From the NCBI GenBank assembly GCA_017410605.1, contig JAFQQN010000006.1:35023-99022 (forward strand): a DNA stretch of 64,000 nt, in the 5' to 3' direction. This DNA is from Clostridia bacterium. GTDB taxonomy: Bacteria > Bacillota > Clostridia > Oscillospirales > Acutalibacteraceae. Each line of letters begins with the position of its first letter. Positions within the stretch are counted from its first letter, which is position 1. Positions 17,090 to 24,758 of the stretch are shown piece after piece. Made by a program: the position numbers and the translations under genes. Below the pieces are notes generated by a model. It was given only the letters and a program-made list of their open reading frames with translations. It searched no databases and was not told the DNA's origin.

Positions 17090-17402
17090 CAGCTACATCC
17101 TCCTTGGTTATAAACCGATATATAGACATAATTTCTTTCCATTCGTTCTTAAAAAAATCAATGCGCTCTAATCCCTTAGGGGTAATATGATAATATTTTC
17201 TAAGTCGGCCACCGTGTTCTGCGGTGTGAACGGTCAGCATATTAGCCGTTTCCAGACGCTTTAAAATGGTATAAAGGGTAGATTCTGAAAGCTCAATATA
17301 TGGCTTCATATCCTTAATGATTTTGTATCCATAGGAAGCTTTGTTTTTAATAGCCGCTAACACGCAGATATCTAACAGACCTCGCTTTAACTGAATATCC
17401 AT
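17082..17402 (-). CDS. PadR family transcriptional regulator
   Basis: 106-residue winged-helix regulator: LKRGLLDICVLAAI at the N terminus, the recognition helix region LSESTLYTILKRLE, and the wing motif GRLRKYYHITPKG. Lacks the long C-terminal dimerisation helix of large PadR proteins (PadR-s2-like). It is the first gene of a three-gene operon with HAAS and DUF4097 proteins and probably represses its own promoter. The start ATG follows GGGAGG. Confidence 0.92.
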   Translation of the reverse strand: MDIQLKRGLLDICVLAAIKNKASYGYKIIKDMKPYIELSESTLYTILKRLETANMLTVHTAEHGGRLRKYYHITPKGLERIDFFKNEWKEIMSIYRFITKEDVADE

Positions 17403-17426
17403 AAAATACCTCCCATTATGAAATAC

Positions 17427-17455
17427 ATCATATCACGAAGTATATGTTTTGTCAA
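17427..17455 (-). promoter_or_regulatory. padR operon promoter
   Basis: Near-consensus on the minus strand: TTGACA (17450-17455), 17-nt spacer, TATGAT (17427-17432). An imperfect ACAT...ATGT dyad covers the spacer and -10, reminiscent of PadR operators; autoregulation there is inference. Confidence 0.75.
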
Positions 17456-17528
17456 GGATTTTTAAAAAGAGTAAAAAACGGCTATAATTTAATTGTACGG
17501 TATTGAAAATATAAGAGAAAGAAAATTT

Positions 17529-17573
17529 AAAAGGGCAGACTTTACGAAATAAATCGCAAAGTCTGCCCTTTTT
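17529..17573. terminator. bidirectional hairpin terminator
   Basis: AAAAGGGCAGACTTT / AAAGTCTGCCCTTTTT with loop around ACGAAATAAATCGC. It lies between the padR promoter and the end of the SDR gene, and could end SDR transcription on the minus strand. Confidence 0.7.
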
Positions 17574-17905
17574 ATAGTGATTTGTTTTGATAAGTAGTTT
17601 AATCTGGTTTCATTTTAATCTCCTTTTATCTCAAAAAACTAATTATGATAGATTTTGTCGTAAAAACAAAATTAATAATACAATTGTTTGGCAGATAGAG
17701 TATACCATACACTAATCTTTTTTTCAACAAAAAAGTGTTGGCTTTTCGAATATGAAGCATTCGCTATACTTACCGGTCTCATAACCGAAGACCGTAAACT
17801 CAAAATCAATCTCTGTAATAAAAAACGAAACACCCACCAGAAAGGTGAGTACTTCGTTTTTGCAAGTTGCACCGAAAAAGATATCGGATTTTTTTGACGC
17901 TTGCA
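17574..17905. other. gene-poor intergenic stretch with repeat copy A
   Basis: No credible gene. The stretch between the terminator and the SDR stop contains copy A of a dispersed repeat (17774-17861) and AT-rich filler. Short ORFs on both strands here have no ribosome site or family likeness. Confidence 0.6.
17774..17861. repeat. dispersed repeat, copy A
   Basis: About 88 bp matching 20550-20635 with scattered substitutions. The shared core AATCAATCTCTGTAATAAAA is identical in both, followed by a hairpin (CGAAACACCCACC / GGTGAGTACTTCG here; CGAAACACCCGCC / GGCGAGTGTTTC in copy B). Copy B abuts initiator tRNA-Met; copy A has no tRNA. Confidence 0.75.
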
Positions 17906-18643
17906 TTATAACTTTTTTCTACAACCGTCAATCTGTATGTTCTGACCCGAAATATAATTTGCTTCGTCACTTGCTAAAAATAGAATCAGGTTTGCGTTTT
18001 CTCGGTCGGTTCCGGTACGGCCCATATAACTCAAATCAGATGGCTTGAAGAAGTCCATATCCTCGTTTTGAGAAGGGCTTACACTTCCCGGCGAAACACT
18101 GTTGATCAAAATGCCCTTTTCAGCCACCTCTTTGGCTAAGGCTGTGGTCATTGTAATAATAGCGCCTTTTGTTGCCGAATAATGCACCATATTTGCATTT
18201 CCGTAAACACCCGCAACAGATGCCACATTAATAATTCTGCCGTAACCATTTTCCAACATATTGCCGATTACTGCTCTGGTACAGTAATACACGCCCATAA
18301 CATTTACATCCATATATCGTTTCCACAAATCAGAAGACGACTCTGCAAAAGAGGAGCGATCGCGCCAAAGGGCTGCATTATTCACCAGAATATCAACCTT
18401 ACCAAAGCATTTAATTGCATCTGACACCACTTCATTTACCCGTTCTTCGTTGCTAACATCGCATTCATAGGTCAAGACTCTGTTGCCAAACTTTTTTGCT
18501 TCTTCACCGACATTCTGAAGCAGTTCGGTATTAATATCCAGTAAAACCAAATCAGCCCCCTGCTCGGCAAGGCAAAGAGCCACAGCCCTGCCTATTCCCA
18601 CGGAAGCACCTGTTATCATTGCAACTTTTCCTTGAAATTTCAT
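17906..18643 (-). CDS. SDR family oxidoreductase (FabG-like)
   Basis: 245-residue classical short-chain dehydrogenase. The NAD(P) motif is TGASVGIGRAV (residues ~11-21), then LVNNAALW, catalytic Ser in INVASVAGVYG and the catalytic YSATK. It ends with the conserved YISGQNIQIDGC. The Shine-Dalgarno AAGGAGG lies 6 nt before ATG at 18643. Divergent from an AraC regulator (18811) that is followed by an esterase gene, so it probably belongs to a sugar or ester catabolic set and not to fatty-acid synthesis. Substrate not identifiable. Confidence 0.88.
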   Translation of the reverse strand: MKFQGKVAMITGASVGIGRAVALCLAEQGADLVLLDINTELLQNVGEEAKKFGNRVLTYECDVSNEERVNEVVSDAIKCFGKVDILVNNAALWRDRSSFAESSSDLWKRYMDVNVMGVYYCTRAVIGNMLENGYGRIINVASVAGVYGNANMVHYSATKGAIITMTTALAKEVAEKGILINSVSPGSVSPSQNEDMDFFKPSDLSYMGRTGTDRENANLILFLASDEANYISGQNIQIDGCRKKL

Positions 18644-18810
18644 AATATTCCTCCTTTTGATTCAATATAGCATTTAGCGTTTTTTAATTCAATGTCTATA
18701 ACGGTATATGATTTGATATTTTCGAAACAAAAATACAGATTTATTGTGATAATTCGCAAATTTACTTGATTATTATGAAATTAAATGATAAAATAAAAAG
18801 GGTGATGATA

Positions 18811-19566
18811 ATGAATAGCAAGAGTATAAGAATCGAAAAATTCAAAAGTATTGCCTATGCGAAAGATAAAAAAGGGCGTATTTTATCCATTAATTCAAGA
18901 TATGCAAGTTGCTTTATCATCACATTGAAAGGACAAATAAAATTCACATTTAATGACAAAACCATTATAACAAACTGCAATCAAGGCGTTTTCATTCCGG
19001 AAGGAACAGCTTACACAAACGAATGTCTTGAGAGTGCCGAAAGTATCACTGTCAATTTTTACATTTCAGATTCACCGGCATCGCCGTGTATCCTTAATAG
19101 TATCAACGAAAAATTAGCCATGAGCTTTTATCGGGAGATTTCCCAAAAAGCCTATGAAAACACCGAAAGTGCACAATACTATTTGCTTTCCAAACTGTAC
19201 CACCTTGCCTTTTTACTTTTCAAGACAGAGTCTTTCAAAAATGCAAAACAAACACTTGCAGAAAAAGCACTTGCCTATATGCAAAGCGAATTTGCAAGGG
19301 CTGATTTGCAAATTGACGAGGTTGCTGCCTTTTGTAATGTAAGTGCGGTTTATCTCCGGAAAGTAGTAAAAGAGGTTTATCAAAAAACACCGTTTCTCCT
19401 CTTGACCGAACTGCGAATGAAAAAGGCATGTGAAATGCTTTTGGAAAAAAGACCCATTAAAGAAATTGCATCGTCGGTAGGGTATTCCGATATTTATCAG
19501 TTCAGCCGTGCCTATAAGCGCTATTTCGGCTATTCCCCAACAACAGAAGATAGAAAAGGAGCATAA
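18811..19566 (+). CDS. AraC family transcriptional regulator
   Basis: 251 residues: an N-terminal cupin-like sensing part (SCFIITLKGQIKFTFNDK, GVFIPEGTAYTNE) and a C-terminal double helix-turn-helix (~155-250) with VAAFCNVSAVYLRKVVKEVY and GYSDIYQFSRAYKRYFGYSP. The ATG at 18811 is chosen since AGGGTGAT lies just upstream; in-frame ATGs at 18766 and 18775 lack a site. It is likely to control the divergent SDR gene and the esterase gene 3 nt downstream. Confidence 0.87.
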   Translation: MNSKSIRIEKFKSIAYAKDKKGRILSINSRYASCFIITLKGQIKFTFNDKTIITNCNQGVFIPEGTAYTNECLESAESITVNFYISDSPASPCILNSINEKLAMSFYREISQKAYENTESAQYYLLSKLYHLAFLLFKTESFKNAKQTLAEKALAYMQSEFARADLQIDEVAAFCNVSAVYLRKVVKEVYQKTPFLLLTELRMKKACEMLLEKRPIKEIASSVGYSDIYQFSRAYKRYFGYSPTTEDRKGA

Positions 19567-19569
19567 AAC

Positions 19570-20262
19570 ATGGAAGAAAAAACTTTTGAGGAACTTAAAT
19601 ATCTGATCTCTTATCCGGAAGGATTTCAAAAGGATAAGAAATATCCTTTGGTTATCTTTTTACACGGTGCCGGATTTCGTGACGAAACAACAGATCGCCT
19701 GCAAAAAAACGCCTGTGTTACAAACTTTTTGAAGAGGCAGGATGCAAGAGGCTATGTTTTCCTTGCCCCGCTTTGTAAAAGCGGGAACTGGTATGAATGG
19801 ATGTCTGTGCTGGTTAGTTTGGTAAAAACCTACCGTGAAATGTCTTATATCGACGAAACCCGTGTTCATCTGACAGGCAATAGTATGGGCGGCTACGGTA
19901 CCTGGGCGCTTGCAACGTTGCACCCCAATTGGTTTGCCTCGGCAATGCCAATTAGCGGCGGCGGCATCGGCGCTTTTGCAATGAATCTGATAAATCTTCC
20001 CGTTCGCGCCTTTCATGGGCTTCGAGATAAAACGGTAGATCCTATAGAAAGTCTGCAGATGGTGAAGGCTGTGAATATGTATGGCGGTCACGCCGAGCTG
20101 ATTCTCTTTCCGGAGCTTGAGCATAATTGCTGGGATGAGGTCTATTCCGACGAAAAAAACTACGATTGGCTTCTCTCTTTCACCGCCAATCCGGACCAAT
20201 CTCTGGTAGAGGATCTTTCCACCACCTATTACGGCAATAAAAAAATATCTAACAATTGTTAA
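19570..20262 (+). CDS. alpha/beta-hydrolase esterase
   Basis: 230-residue single-domain hydrolase of the dienelactone-hydrolase/feruloyl-esterase-like group. Visible are the oxyanion strand VIFLHGAGFRDE, the nucleophile elbow GNSMGGYG (Ser ~ residue 111), the acid in LRDKTVDP and the catalytic His in PELEHNCWDE. No signal peptide, so intracellular. ATG at 19570 follows AAAAGGAG located within the end of the AraC gene, giving translational coupling. With the SDR and AraC genes it may process an ester-bearing plant or microbial sugar derivative; this is inference. Confidence 0.83.
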   Translation: MEEKTFEELKYLISYPEGFQKDKKYPLVIFLHGAGFRDETTDRLQKNACVTNFLKRQDARGYVFLAPLCKSGNWYEWMSVLVSLVKTYREMSYIDETRVHLTGNSMGGYGTWALATLHPNWFASAMPISGGGIGAFAMNLINLPVRAFHGLRDKTVDPIESLQMVKAVNMYGGHAELILFPELEHNCWDEVYSDEKNYDWLLSFTANPDQSLVEDLSTTYYGNKKISNNC

Positions 20263-20634
20263 AAAGAAAACGGGACAGGTATTTAGTTCAAGTTTTTCCT
20301 AATGGTCGTTTTGGGGAAATGATATCTTTTGAATAGCACCTTGAAAAATGGTACGAAAAACCCAGAAACCGCCCAGGTTTCGGGACGACTTGAACCAATT
20401 ATCGCGCGGCTTTGCCGCTTGCCCTCTTGCGGTGCCCAAAGTTCATTACGGCTTGGGGCGCCTATGAACTTTGACCGCGGCGCTTCGTTTTGCTCGCTGT
20501 ATCACCCGCAGGGTGCGCTCGCGACGTCACTGGGCGAGCACCGCTCGTCGGCCTCATAACCCGAAACCGCAAACTCGAAATCAATCTCTGTAATAAAAAA
20601 CGAAACACCCGCCATAAAGGCGAGTGTTTCATTT
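20263..20634. other. intergenic stretch with GC-rich structured patch and repeat copy B
   Basis: No gene. From about 20370 to 20570 the base composition is far more GC-rich than the surroundings and contains several hairpins: GAAACC/GGTTTC at about 20359, GCGGC-TTT-GCCGC near 20407, and a 10-bp inverted repeat CAAAGTTCAT / ATGAACTTTG (about 20437-20473). Repeat copy B follows. ORFs here on either strand are artefacts of the repeat and the tRNA. Confidence 0.65.

Positions 20635-20635
<1 letters not shown>
20550..20635. repeat. dispersed repeat, copy B (adjacent to tRNA-Met)
   Basis: Counterpart of 17774-17861. The hairpin GAAACACCCGCC / GGCGAGTGTTTC lies just 3' of the tRNA gene on the minus strand and may act as the tRNA transcript terminator. 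Confidence 0.75.
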
Positions 20636-20710
<75 letters not shown>

Positions 20711-20718
20711 ATATTAAG

Positions 20719-20763
20719 TTTCACCTCAAAGGTGTAAAGTTATTATACACCCTTGAGGTGAAA
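20719..20763. repeat. 18-bp inverted repeat over tRNA-fMet promoter
   Basis: Arms 20719-20736 (TTTCACCTCAAAGGTGTA) and 20746-20763 match with one mismatch, loop 9 nt. It lies between the PBP gene stop and the tRNA and overlaps the tRNA promoter -10 region. There is no T-run on either strand, so it is not a standard terminator. Confidence 0.7.
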
Positions 20764-20770
20764 AAAGCAA
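20742..20770 (-). promoter_or_regulatory. tRNA-fMet promoter
   Basis: Minus strand TTGCTT, 17-nt spacer, TATAAT, about 32 nt upstream of the mature tRNA 5' end. The -10 falls between and into the arms of the inverted repeat at 20719-20763. Confidence 0.6.
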
Positions 20771-20862
20771 CCCCTTTTTTAATATTTTTTAAAAAACTTT
20801 TCGCATTCTTCGACAAAAAATTAAAAGAAAAGAACAACGGGCTTTATTTTGTCAGTTGCAAG

Positions 20863-22200
20863 TTAAAGTGCGGCTAAAACCTTTGAGGCAACCGACAGGG
20901 CGGTTCCGCTACCGGCACCCGAGTTTTCTACCACAACTATAAAGGCGTAAGGTTTATCTTCGCTATCTATAAACCCTACAAAGAGGGAGTGTGGTGTGGC
21001 ATTTTTTCCAATTTCGGCAGTTCCGGTTTTTCCGCAGACCTCTAAACCGGGAAAACGGTAGTCGCCGTAGTTTTCTTTAACATTGCTTCGCATCATTGTT
21101 TTAAGCTTTTGGGCATTTTCCTCGCTCATCAACGTGGTTTTAGATTTTGATGAGCTTTTAAGTGTAACACCTTTAGGTGAGGTTATTTTATTTATAACAA
21201 AGGGGGAAATACCCTCACCGCCGTTGGCGATAGCACCTACAAAGGAAAGGTATTGATAAGGGTTTACAAGGTCGTTTTGCTGACCTATTCCCGACCAGCC
21301 AAAGTCAATATCATTGGCCTCGGACACATTATATTTACTCTGAGCGCACTCTATACCGTCCATTTTAAGGGTTTTGTTAAAGCCAACCTTTTCGGCGGTT
21401 TTGGTTAGCGTACTGCGGCCAAGAGTCAGCGCTGTCTGGGCAAAAAAGGCGTTACAGGAATGAACCAAAGCTTTTTCAATTTTAATATCGCCGTGCATAC
21501 CCATACAGGTTAGCTTTTCGCCCATAATATCGACACCGTAGTTACAGCTGAAGCAAAGCTCTTCGGCCTTAGTGTTTTCCAAAGCCGAAAGGGTGGTCAC
21601 AAGCTTAAAAATAGAGCCGGGAGCATAAACGCCCGAAAGAAAGCGGTTAACATAAACACCATCGCCCCTTGGGGCGGTTACCTCGATAGGGTCGAAGGTG
21701 GGTGTGTTTGCAATGCACACAATTTCTCCGGTTTTGTAGTTATAAATTCCCACCGTACCTGAGCGGCTTCCTAAAGCTTTAGTGGCCGAAACACAAAGAC
21801 TGCTGTCAAGGGTGAGGGCAATATTATTTCCCTTTCCGCTAATATTGAAAACACCGTTTACAAGGTCGTACCCTGCAAGGGTGGAAAGGTAAGCTGATTG
21901 CATTCCTGTAGAGACAAAGCCCTTAAGGTCGCCCACTGTGTGAACGGTAGCCTTTCTTATATCGACATTTGAGTTATATTTTCTCGTTTCGTTTTCGGTA
22001 TAGGCCAAAAATGTTCCCTTACTGTCGGTTATTTCCCCTGCCTTTACCAAAAGACCTTGGTCAAAAATGTGCTTATTGGTGGGGTAGGTGGCCCAATCCT
22101 CATAATAAAGGGCTATTCGGGCAGAGTGAAGTAATATTCCGGCCAAAAACAAGACCACAACCGAAATTATTATTAAGCTACGGTGTTTGAGCCACTTCAT
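20863..22200 (-). CDS. class B penicillin-binding protein (FtsI/PbpA-type transpeptidase)
   Basis: 445-residue membrane-anchored D,D-transpeptidase that cross-links peptidoglycan. One N-terminal transmembrane helix (SLIIISVVVLFLAGILL), a short dimerisation region, then the transpeptidase domain with SxxK in YAPGSIFKLVT, SxN in VHSCNAFFA and KTGTAEIG. It lacks PASTA domains and the large N-terminal module, resembling PbpA-type proteins. Its ATG overlaps the stop of the upstream FHA-SEDS gene (ATGA), so the two are translationally coupled and probably form a SEDS-bPBP glycan synthase pair. Confidence 0.92.
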   Translation of the reverse strand: MKWLKHRSLIIISVVVLFLAGILLHSARIALYYEDWATYPTNKHIFDQGLLVKAGEITDSKGTFLAYTENETRKYNSNVDIRKATVHTVGDLKGFVSTGMQSAYLSTLAGYDLVNGVFNISGKGNNIALTLDSSLCVSATKALGSRSGTVGIYNYKTGEIVCIANTPTFDPIEVTAPRGDGVYVNRFLSGVYAPGSIFKLVTTLSALENTKAEELCFSCNYGVDIMGEKLTCMGMHGDIKIEKALVHSCNAFFAQTALTLGRSTLTKTAEKVGFNKTLKMDGIECAQSKYNVSEANDIDFGWSGIGQQNDLVNPYQYLSFVGAIANGGEGISPFVINKITSPKGVTLKSSSKSKTTLMSEENAQKLKTMMRSNVKENYGDYRFPGLEVCGKTGTAEIGKNATPHSLFVGFIDSEDKPYAFIVVVENSGAGSGTALSVASKVLAAL

Positions 22201-23834
22201 TCCTCATACCTCCAGGGGCTTATTTCTTTTTTGTGTATTTCAGCCGCCTTGAAAAGGGAGAGCATAAGCCAAGCAGAAATAATGCTTGTGCCACCTCGGC
22301 TTACAAAAATAAGGGTAACACCCGTAAGGGGCAATAAGTCTAAAGAACCAAAAATGTTAAGCCCCGCCTGAAAGATTATCATTACCGCAGAGGACAAAAC
22401 TGCTATAGAATAAAAGGCTGAGTCGGCATTTTTTGCAAGGCGGTATGCATACATTCCCAGAGCCGCAAAGCAAAGGGCAAGTGTAATTGCAATTATTGCG
22501 CCCCATTCTTCACTTACAATGCCAAAGACAAGGTCGCTGTCTGAGGCCGAAACAGGGGCAAGGTGCCCGTTACCGCCGCCAACACCCAAAAGCCCGCCAC
22601 TGGCAGAGGCTATCATAGTTCTGGTTTGCTGATAGCCGGTAGAATCGGCAAAATCCCACGCGTGAAGCCAAACGCTGAATCTTCTTGTAACGTGGGGGAA
22701 GAATAAAAGCAATGACATCCCACCTAAAGCGGCCGCACCTGTTATTGCTGTAATAATTCCGGGGTGCATAAGCCTTAAGGAAAGCACCATAAGCATTCCT
22801 ACAAAGAAAATGGCAACTGCACCAAAGTCATACATAATTGCCAAGGCACCAAGGCACAAAACAGAAAACACAAAAAATTCCCATTTAAGTTTTGGGCGGC
22901 AAATAATACTATAAAGGCTAGAGGCACCGCACACAACAAAGGCAACCTTACAAAGCTCAGAGGGTTGAAAAGAAAAGCCTGAAATTGTCAGCCAGTTTTG
23001 TGCGCCCCCTAAAATGCTTCCAAAAAAGGCGGTGTAGTAAAGTAGGGCGAGAGTAACTGCCATAAAAACATAACGGCATTTTTCTAAAAATTCGGGGTAC
23101 CTTAAAACGAAGGTAAATATAAGGTATAAAAGTAGGCCGACAAGGTGACATGCGGTTTGTTTTATAAGCTGGTCGGGGTAAACACAACAGTTTACTGCAA
23201 GACCAAAGGTTATAAGAAAAAGCGCCGGAAGTTCAAAAATAAAAGCAAACCTTTTAATTAGTCGTCCTATTATGTAATACAGCCATTCTCCGGCAATAAG
23301 CAGGGCAAAGGCTACTGCAACAAATAGGTGGGCTTCTTTTCCAAAGCGAAGCAAAATTTGGCATAACACCAAAAGCTGAATTACCGTAAGAATTAAAAGG
23401 CAGAGCCATGCGCCGGGAATTTTAAAGGTATGTTTACTGTCAACCGCCCTTTTAAAGGTAAGTTCCTGTTTAGAGATAGTAATTTTATCGCCGTAATCTA
23501 AGGGTGCCGGTTGTGAAAGGGTTTGAAGGTTTATTTGAACCTTGCCTTCTACAGGGGCCAAGTGCCAACGCCCACCTTTAACAAATAAAAGGGCGTGCTT
23601 GGTTTTAACGCTTTTAAGGGGAATTAAAATATCTGCCCTTTTGCCCCTGCCTATAATATTTTCCTTGCCTGTTATGGGAATATTAACACCATCTGAGGTG
23701 GTGAGCCCGGCAAGAATTTTCAAAGGCTCTTTACAGTCTCTATAATATTTTATCCAACAAAAGACAAGCATAACCGAAAGCAAAGGAATAAGCCATCTTG
23801 ATATGGCCAGATAATAAATATATAAGCCTTCCAA
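22197..23834 (-). CDS. FtsW/RodA/SpoVE (SEDS) protein with N-terminal FHA domain
   Basis: 545 residues. After a first hydrophobic segment comes a forkhead-associated domain (~45-125; IIGRGKRADILIPLKSVKTKHALL carries the FHA Gly-Arg and His-Ala core), then about nine transmembrane helices of the SEDS peptidoglycan polymerase family, with GGAQNWLTISGFSFQPSE and GGGNGHLAPVSASDSDLVFG as landmarks. FHA domains bind phosphothreonine, which suggests control by a Ser/Thr kinase outside the window. TTG start at 23834, decided by AGGAGG 8-9 nt upstream. Partner of the coupled class B PBP. Confidence 0.92.
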   Translation of the reverse strand: MEGLYIYYLAISRWLIPLLSVMLVFCWIKYYRDCKEPLKILAGLTTSDGVNIPITGKENIIGRGKRADILIPLKSVKTKHALLFVKGGRWHLAPVEGKVQINLQTLSQPAPLDYGDKITISKQELTFKRAVDSKHTFKIPGAWLCLLILTVIQLLVLCQILLRFGKEAHLFVAVAFALLIAGEWLYYIIGRLIKRFAFIFELPALFLITFGLAVNCCVYPDQLIKQTACHLVGLLLYLIFTFVLRYPEFLEKCRYVFMAVTLALLYYTAFFGSILGGAQNWLTISGFSFQPSELCKVAFVVCGASSLYSIICRPKLKWEFFVFSVLCLGALAIMYDFGAVAIFFVGMLMVLSLRLMHPGIITAITGAAALGGMSLLLFFPHVTRRFSVWLHAWDFADSTGYQQTRTMIASASGGLLGVGGGNGHLAPVSASDSDLVFGIVSEEWGAIIAITLALCFAALGMYAYRLAKNADSAFYSIAVLSSAVMIIFQAGLNIFGSLDLLPLTGVTLIFVSRGGTSIISAWLMLSLFKAAEIHKKEISPWRYEE

Positions 23835-23864
23835 GGGCTCACCTCCTTTAAAAATTAATGCAGA

Positions 23865-24755
23865 CTATCTTTCTAAAACGACAAAAACAAGCTCGGGTGG
23901 ATTAAAAAGCCTGAAACCCTCTGTACCGTTGCCCAGCCCTCGGCTAACAATAAGGGTTTTGTTTTGCTTTTCAAAAAGTCCGCCGTCATATTCGGGGAAA
24001 AAGGTTTTTTCAGGGGAATATACACCGCCCTTAAAGGGAATACGTATCATTCCGCCGTGGGTGTGGCCTGAAAGAGTAAGGTCGGCACCCCATTTTGCAT
24101 AAGTTTCAAAATAAAGTGGGTTATGGGTAAGCAAAAGGTTGAAATTTTCATTGTTAGGTTTACCTAAAATTTCTTCCATAGCGTCGGTACCAAAATAATA
24201 GTTTTGCTCAGTATGGGTGGCATCTTCCGAACGGTCGGTGTAATATCTTAAATTAAACCACATACCGTAAAGGTTTATTTTTTCGCCATTCTTTTCAAGG
24301 GTTACCATTTTATTGTTAAGGGTTTTCACCCCAAGGCTTTCTACCGACTGGTAAAACAGCTCTGTCCTTTCTTCCCCTAAAGCTTGTTCGTGGTTGCCTA
24401 CAATAAAATATGTGTCATAACTTTCGGCTAGTTTTTCAGCAAGGCTGAAAAACACCGAATAATCTGTATCACTGGTGCTTACCATATCGCCCCCTAACAG
24501 AACAAGGTCGGGAGCGGCTTCTTCAAGTTTTTTGATAAGAGTGTTATTATCTTTGCCGAATGAGGCGTTATGCAGGTCGGTTATAAGTGCAATTTTATAG
24601 CCTTTAAAGGAATTTGGAAGTTTAGGGCTTTTAACGGTATAGTTTTTAACGCTTAAAAAGTGGTTGCTGTAAATAAAAACAAGGGCGGCCGCAAGGGTAA
24701 AAGCAATAAAAACCTTCAAAAGTTTTTTGGTACGTTTAATTTCGGCCACCCCCAA
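23865..24755 (-). CDS. membrane-anchored metallophosphoesterase
   Basis: 296 residues with one N-terminal transmembrane helix (FIAFTLAAALVFIYS) and a calcineurin-like phosphoesterase domain: ITDLHNASFG (DxH), LLGGDMVS (GD), IVGNHEQA (GNHE), LLTHNP and SGHTHGGMIR (GHxH). Resembles YaeI/YkuE-type enzymes acting on phospholipid or nucleotide phosphoesters at the membrane. No ATG exists near the start; TTG (24755) or GTG (24749) is used, 3 nt or more after the prfC stop, so coupling to prfC is likely. Confidence 0.85.
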   Translation of the reverse strand: MGVAEIKRTKKLLKVFIAFTLAAALVFIYSNHFLSVKNYTVKSPKLPNSFKGYKIALITDLHNASFGKDNNTLIKKLEEAAPDLVLLGGDMVSTSDTDYSVFFSLAEKLAESYDTYFIVGNHEQALGEERTELFYQSVESLGVKTLNNKMVTLEKNGEKINLYGMWFNLRYYTDRSEDATHTEQNYYFGTDAMEEILGKPNNENFNLLLTHNPLYFETYAKWGADLTLSGHTHGGMIRIPFKGGVYSPEKTFFPEYDGGLFEKQNKTLIVSRGLGNGTEGFRLFNPPELVFVVLER

Positions 24756-24758
24756 AAA

